Positions 62,759-64,000 of a stretch of 64,000 nucleotides of DNA are shown here, one piece after another (position 1 is the first letter of the stretch; every line of letters begins with the position of its first letter). The position numbers were made by a program, and so were the translations under genes. Under the pieces are notes generated by a model, which was given only the letters and a program-made list of their open reading frames with translations, was not told where the DNA came from and ran no database searches. Location: NCBI RefSeq assembly GCF_009753675.1, contig NZ_WQLV01000002.1:558001-622000 (forward strand), in the 5' to 3' direction. Source of the stretch: Parasedimentitalea huanghaiensis. Lineage in GTDB: Bacteria; Pseudomonadota; Alphaproteobacteria; Rhodobacterales; Rhodobacteraceae.

Positions 62759-63290
62759 TCAGAACCAGCTCCTCTTGCTCACCAAACCTTAGACGACTGC
62801 AGGTCGCTCCGTGCCCCAATGACTTTTTGAAAACAGGGTAGAACCGCCCCGATGCCGAAGCATAAGCAACCGCAACAAGCCCTTTGCGCCCAAACTTCTT
62901 TGTAATCTCTTGTGCCATTCGGTCAGTTTCTAAATCGCCAGCGATGGCAGACACGGCGAACCTATATCCCAGCCCCACATCCCCGGCCAGTTCGCTGTAC
63001 CCATCTGCACAGGACCGCAATTTTTCTGATGACACACCAGCATCGATCCACATGTCGATCACCAGCTGCGTACAGGGTCCACAATCCCCGTCCAATGTCG
63101 AGGCCAAGAGCGCACCTGCAATCACCTCATCAGCATTTTTCAAACCGCGATAGCCAATTACCGCCGGATACAAAGCCAGTCGCGCTCCGGCAGATCTAGA
63201 CACGTCAATCACATCTAACATGTAGGAAACATCATATTGGTACTTCCGACCAAAGGCACGCGTTGCGCGTTGCAGGAACCAGCGGATCAT
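62751..63290 (-). CDS. Carboxymuconolactone decarboxylase/AhpD-like protein of the ECF41 operon
   Basis: A 179-residue soluble protein. The CxxC motif in LDGDCGPCTQLVIDMWIDAG, preceded by a helical ADEVIAGALLAST segment, resembles the redox site of carboxymuconolactone decarboxylase/AhpD-like proteins, the kind of product commonly encoded with ECF41 sigma factors. The histidine usually found four residues after the second cysteine is not present (Val), so it is a divergent member. A peroxidase-like or redox role is inferred. It overlaps both neighbours (four and eight bases), indicating one translationally coupled operon. Confidence 0.68.
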   Translation of the reverse strand: MIRWFLQRATRAFGRKYQYDVSYMLDVIDVSRSAGARLALYPAVIGYRGLKNADEVIAGALLASTLDGDCGPCTQLVIDMWIDAGVSSEKLRSCADGYSELAGDVGLGYRFAVSAIAGDLETDRMAQEITKKFGRKGLVAVAYASASGRFYPVFKKSLGHGATCSRLRFGEQEELVLNE

Positions 63291-63673
63291 CGGTTCACCT
63301 CCTTATTACGGAGGCGCACAATCATAGTCACGGCCAACCACGCTGGGAGCTGAATCCCGATCAAGTTACTCAAGGCGATCATATCCATGGGACCGCCCCG
63401 CGCACCCCAGATCCAAAAATGAAACACAGCATGCATCACTGGCCAAGCAACCCCAAACACACATGCGGTTTGATCCTGTCGCAGAGCGCCCCAGATCAAT
63501 CCACTGCCCGATACCAAAAAAATCATAGCAATGTCGCGGACGAAATGCAGGTTGAATGGCCCCGTCATTCCCACTCCGGGGGTCAACTCGTACCAGAGTT
63601 CTGGTGTCAGCCACATCAACACCCCTAACCCCCCAAAATATGCCCCAATTACTAGCAGTACAGATCGCACCAT
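63287..63673 (-). CDS. Four-helix membrane protein, first gene of the ECF41 operon
   Basis: A 128-residue protein with four predicted membrane segments (VRSVLLVIGAYFGGLGVLMW; AMIFLVSGSGLIWGAL; VFGVAWPVMHAVFHFWIWGA; LIGIQLPAWLAVTMIV). The conserved-looking NLHFVRDIAMIF and HAVFHFW histidines recall small DoxX/DUF4345-like membrane proteins, but I cannot assign a family firmly. AAAAGGAGA lies close upstream of the ATG at 63673. A TGTCACA-N16-CGTC promoter about 25 bases upstream makes it the first gene transcribed by the ECF41 sigma factor encoded two genes later. Confidence 0.72.
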   Translation of the reverse strand: MVRSVLLVIGAYFGGLGVLMWLTPELWYELTPGVGMTGPFNLHFVRDIAMIFLVSGSGLIWGALRQDQTACVFGVAWPVMHAVFHFWIWGARGGPMDMIALSNLIGIQLPAWLAVTMIVRLRNKEVNR

Positions 63674-63697
63674 CAGATCTCTCCTTTTTGCCAGTTA

Positions 63698-63724
63698 GAC
63701 GAGGGAGAACCTGCTTCTGTGACA
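63698..63724 (-). promoter_or_regulatory. ECF41-type promoter (TGTCACA-N16-CGTC)
   Basis: On the minus strand TGTCACA (63724-63718) is followed after exactly 16 bases by CGTC (63701-63698). This is the bipartite -35/-10 motif I recall as reported for ECF41 targets. It predicts transcription starting about 7 bases further on, near 63690, leaving a leader of under 20 bases that just contains the ribosome-binding site of the first gene. Confidence 0.75.
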
Positions 63725-63868
63725 GCAAAGTCAAAAAAATGATAAAGGCGCGTATCACGCACCAAACATCCCTTAAACCGTTAACAATATACAGTTTTCA
63801 TAAGTGCCCTTACGTTTCTTCCTTCATAACTCTGGACGTTGGCAAAACCCGCTCCTAACGTGACTGTA

Positions 63869-64000
63869 ATGTTACGCTATTCCATCAAACGTCTCTTCTC
63901 CCTAATCCTCAGTCTGGCCGTTGCCTCACTGGTGATTTTCTTTGTCATCGAAATCGCGCCCGGCGATCCGGCTTCCTTTATGCTGGGTATCAACGCACAG
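63869..64000 (+). CDS. ABC transporter permease, peptide type (partial, N-terminus only)
   Basis: The last 132 bases encode 44 residues of an open frame that leaves the window: MLRYSIKRLFSLILSLAVAS followed by LVIFFVIEIAPGDPASFML. The first membrane helix and the APGDPA motif just after it are typical of DppB/OppB-type permeases of family 5 binding-protein systems. It most likely works with the binding protein at 60360-61838. An in-frame GTG at 63860 is an alternative start, and no strong ribosome-binding site is seen for either. Confidence 0.8.
   Translation, partial: MLRYSIKRLFSLILSLAVASLVIFFVIEIAPGDPASFMLGINAQ

Overview
This 64 kb window looks like chromosomal DNA from an alphaproteobacterium of the Rhodobacteraceae (Roseobacter group). 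The base composition is moderately GC-rich by eye. Several proteins belong to families I know mainly from that group (DUF6478, DUF6428 beside an ArsR regulator, a PAN-domain alpha-2-macroglobulin next to PbpC, the gpmI-envC-ctpA operon). I found no tRNA, rRNA, CRISPR array, insertion sequence or prophage. Most of the window is housekeeping and cell-envelope genes, so the less ordinary material lies in intergenic DNA and a few small modules.

Layout. 1-11.4 kb: a murein transglycosylase cut by the left edge, a DMT permease, a HAD phosphatase with an ornithine-cyclodeaminase-family protein, an MFS permease, zapE, folC, accD, a CPBP protease and a DUF6478 pair. 11.5-17.4 kb (minus strand): an ada operon, then gpmI-envC-ctpA. 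17.5-25.7 kb is patchier: DUF1203, an alpha/beta hydrolase remnant, a small lipoprotein, an ArsR/DUF6428 divergon with two matched operators, an ABC ATPase, a CHCC zinc-finger protein, and polA between two small secreted proteins. 25.7-34 kb: a hydroxypyruvate isomerase-like gene, DUF1285, and a translationally coupled MoxR-DUF58-DUF4159-membrane protein operon. 34-41.8 kb (minus strand): pbpC and a large alpha-2-macroglobulin. 41.8-51.6 kb: a hybrid histidine kinase, yaaA, recQ, a YggT protein, a UMF1-type MFS permease, mepA, a phytase-esterase-like protein and a queuosine-precursor transporter. 51.6-60.2 kb: arfB, an SDR-cupin-P1 peptidase operon, a soluble cytochrome c with a candidate FNR box, idi, a flavin monooxygenase, glpK, panC and panB. 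60.3-64 kb: a peptide-type ABC binding protein and, past the window's right edge, its likely permease. They are separated by a three-gene ECF41 sigma-factor operon on the opposite strand.

The main non-routine observations are: (1) a dispersed structured repeat with two hairpins whose sequences differ while the linking motifs stay fixed, present in three intergenic regions, one of which holds two back-to-back copies sharing a hairpin; (2) a TGTCACA-N16-CGTC promoter in front of the ECF41 operon, which implies autoregulation; (3) two identical-geometry TTCAA-N6-TTGAA operators between arsR and the DUF6428 gene; (4) a near-consensus FNR box positioned at about -41 of the cytochrome c gene; (5) convergent MoxR/DUF58 and alpha-2-macroglobulin/PbpC envelope operons meeting at the double repeat. 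All coordinates and motifs were read by eye and no database search was run.
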